Source of the DNA: an uncultured Armatimonadota bacterium
Lineage (GTDB): Bacteria > Armatimonadota > Armatimonadia > Armatimonadales > Armatimonadaceae
Reading direction: 5' to 3'
Assembly: GCA_903881535.1 (NCBI GenBank)
Contig: CAIRTT010000238.1
Span: 1 to 7,124 of the forward strand
DNA: 7,124 nucleotides
Positions 6,222 to 7,124 of the stretch are shown in pieces (position 1 is the first letter of the stretch; each line of letters begins with the position of its first letter). The notes beneath the pieces are model-generated. The model was not told the DNA's origin. It saw nothing but the letters and a program-made list of their open reading frames with translations, and searched no databases. A program made the position numbers and the translations under genes.

Positions 6222-6270
6222 CAGCGCTCAGTCTCCCAGTTTGCATCCGTGGAGGATTGGGCGCTGTTTT
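6222..6270 (+). terminator. Probable intrinsic terminator after the aldolase gene
   Basis: CAGCGC (6222-6227) pairs with GCGCTG (6261-6266), which is followed at once by TTTT and then GATTT. Inside, CTCC (6233-6236) can pair with GGAG (6251-6254). The loop is long (14 nt) and the U tract short, so efficiency may be moderate. It separates the aldolase from the solute-binding protein gene, which has its own promoter. Confidence 0.5.
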
Positions 6271-6304
6271 GATTTCACACACCTTGGCACCATCAAACAT
6301 GGGA

Positions 6305-6314
6305 TTGTTAACAA
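6305..6314. promoter_or_regulatory. Candidate operator over the -35 (TTGTTAACAA)
   Basis: TTGTTAACAA is a perfect 10-bp palindrome covering the whole -35 hexamer of the solute-binding protein promoter. A dimeric regulator bound here would block RNA polymerase. Sugar-uptake genes are commonly repressed in this way, but the regulator is not in the window. Confidence 0.4.
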
Positions 6315-6336
6315 CATCGTCGCTTGCTTGTAAGAT
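6308..6336 (+). promoter_or_regulatory. Promoter of the solute-binding protein gene
   Basis: TTAACA (6308-6313, 5 of 6 to TTGACA) is followed after exactly 17 bp by TAAGAT (6331-6336, 4 of 6 to TATAAT with T1, A2 and T6 kept). The GTG start at 6343 falls at the expected transcription start, so the message is predicted to be leaderless. This is the best-formed promoter in the window. Confidence 0.6.
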
Positions 6337-6343
6337 GCAAGCG
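6321..6343. promoter_or_regulatory. Candidate operator bracketing the -10 (CGCTTGC-N9-GCAAGCG)
   Basis: CGCTTGC (6321-6327) and GCAAGCG (6337-6343) are perfect 7-bp inverted arms separated by 9 bp that contain the -10 hexamer. The right arm ends on the first base of the GTG start codon. The symmetry and position fit a dimeric repressor site. If transcription begins at 6343 the arms are not both transcribed, so an RNA hairpin role is unlikely. Confidence 0.45.
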
Positions 6344-7124
6344 TGGACCGCAGAACTTTCCTTACTCAGGCATCTGGATGTGCCGCAAGTGCATCCCTCA
6401 TGGCCGCAGGCTGCCACTTTGAACCCATCACATCGGATAACACTAAGACCATTGAAGTCGCGTTGTTCGAAGGCGGCTTTGGCATTGAGTGGCACAAGGA
6501 CATGGCGCGGCAGTACGAACAATTGCACCCAGGGGTCAAGATTAACCTCTGGGGCGACCCACGTGTAGATGAAAAAATTAAGCCCCGGGTCCTTCGTGGC
6601 AACCCACCTGACCTCGCCAGCTGCACCCTCCCTGTTTGGAAGCTGATCACCGCGGGGCGCCTCTACCCGATGGACGCTGCACTGGCATCCCCTGCCTACG
6701 GCGCCAAAGGGAAGACGTGGAAGGAAACGCTGCGGGCCGGCGTGCTTGCCGACTATGTCTATGAGGATAAGACGTTCGCGCTTCCGAGCAACCTCGGTGT
6801 GTGGGCCTGCTGGTACTCTAAAAAGCTCTTCCGTGAGCATGGCTGGGATGCTCCTTCGACGTGGGACGAGCTGACCGCACTCTGCGAAAAGATGCTGGCA
6901 GCGGGCATCGCCCCACTCGCCTTCCAAGGCAAATATCCACAATACGCCTGGTCGACAATTCTCAGCTGCTACCAACGCCTCGTGCCCTTTGAAAAGTGGT
7001 ACGACATACAGGACTTCACCAAAGGCGCGTTTCTGGATCCATCCTTTGTCAAAGCCGCCGACCTAATGCAGGAGCTGGCCGTCAAGTACTTCCAAAAGGG
7101 CGCGCTCGCGATGACGCATACCGA
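6343..7124 (+). CDS. Carbohydrate ABC transporter solute-binding lipoprotein (3' end missing)
   Basis: The first 260 codons of an extracellular solute-binding protein of the family 1 type lie before the window edge; family members usually have 400-450 residues. The N-terminus has a twin-arginine pattern, DRRTFL at 2-7, a short Ala/Ser-rich hydrophobic stretch, and a lipobox-like LMAAGC ending at C24, suggesting a Tat-exported, lipid-anchored protein. Mature-domain hallmarks include a beta strand IEVALFEGG near 37, FALPSNLGVWACWYSKKLF and WDAPSTWDEL, followed by GIAPLAFQGKYPQYAW, as in sugar and amino-sugar binding proteins. The ligand cannot be named; the GKYPxYAW stretch recalls N-acetylglucosamine/oligosaccharide binders only loosely. 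The permease genes would be expected beyond the right edge. GTG at 6343 is the only sensible start, because an in-frame TAA lies at 6331 and the first in-frame ATG is inside the signal peptide. No Shine-Dalgarno precedes it. Confidence 0.88.
   Translation, partial: MDRRTFLTQASGCAASASLMAAGCHFEPITSDNTKTIEVALFEGGFGIEWHKDMARQYEQLHPGVKINLWGDPRVDEKIKPRVLRGNPPDLASCTLPVWKLITAGRLYPMDAALASPAYGAKGKTWKETLRAGVLADYVYEDKTFALPSNLGVWACWYSKKLFREHGWDAPSTWDELTALCEKMLAAGIAPLAFQGKYPQYAWSTILSCYQRLVPFEKWYDIQDFTKGAFLDPSFVKAADLMQELAVKYFQKGALAMTHT

Noticed and set aside
6028..6975. A 315-codon minus-strand reading frame at the right end
   Set aside because: It is antisense to the aldolase end and to the solute-binding protein, whose translation shows clear family motifs. 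The antisense product has no recognisable domain.
1..7124. Defence system, mobile element, CRISPR or biosynthetic cluster
   Set aside because: No transposase, integrase, repeat-spacer array, nuclease/toxin pair or biosynthetic enzyme set was found; the genes are housekeeping or metabolic families.

Overview
The window looks like ordinary chromosomal DNA from a free-living bacterium with moderate G+C content. It holds six complete protein genes and one gene cut by the right edge. No mobile element, CRISPR array, tRNA, rRNA or phage gene was seen. A secreted protein with Ig-like repeats and a copper-amine-oxidase-N-terminal-like (stalk) domain, together with a Tat/lipoprotein-type sugar-binding protein, would fit Armatimonadota or a similar group. 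That placement is a low-confidence inference from gene content, since no rRNA or ribosomal protein is present.

Layout, left to right. (1) A minus-strand pair: a 72-aa DUF4287 protein (1649-1867) followed after 51 bp by a 521-aa secreted Ig-like/stalk-domain protein (32-1597), with a strong hairpin just after the stop. (2) A 285-bp AT-rich divergent intergenic region (1868-2152). (3) A plus-strand Cof-type HAD phosphatase (2153-2983), convergent with a minus-strand LON-substrate-binding-domain protein (2997-3677); only 13 bp separate their stops. (4) A 136-bp divergent region, then a plus-strand TrmA/RlmD-family RNA uracil-5-methyltransferase (3814-5178). (5) A plus-strand DHDPS/N-acetylneuraminate-lyase-superfamily class I aldolase (5284-6198) that lacks the residues expected of true DapA, followed by a probable terminator. 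(6) A plus-strand extracellular solute-binding lipoprotein of a carbohydrate ABC transporter (6343 to the right edge, incomplete).

The genes do not form one pathway. The aldolase and the binding protein could both belong to use of an external carbon source, but each has its own promoter and a terminator lies between them, so this is only suggestive.

The most interesting signals are regulatory. Three plus-strand genes (HAD, aldolase, solute-binding protein) lack a usable Shine-Dalgarno sequence and have a -10-like hexamer 5 to 6 nt before the start codon, so the mRNA would begin at or next to the ATG/GTG. The LON-domain gene is similar, with a predicted leader of about 5 nt. By contrast, the methyltransferase, DUF4287 and stalk-domain genes have clear Shine-Dalgarno sequences. 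The solute-binding protein promoter also carries two perfect palindromic elements, one over the -35 and one bracketing the -10, which look like operators. No convincing undescribed multi-gene system was found.
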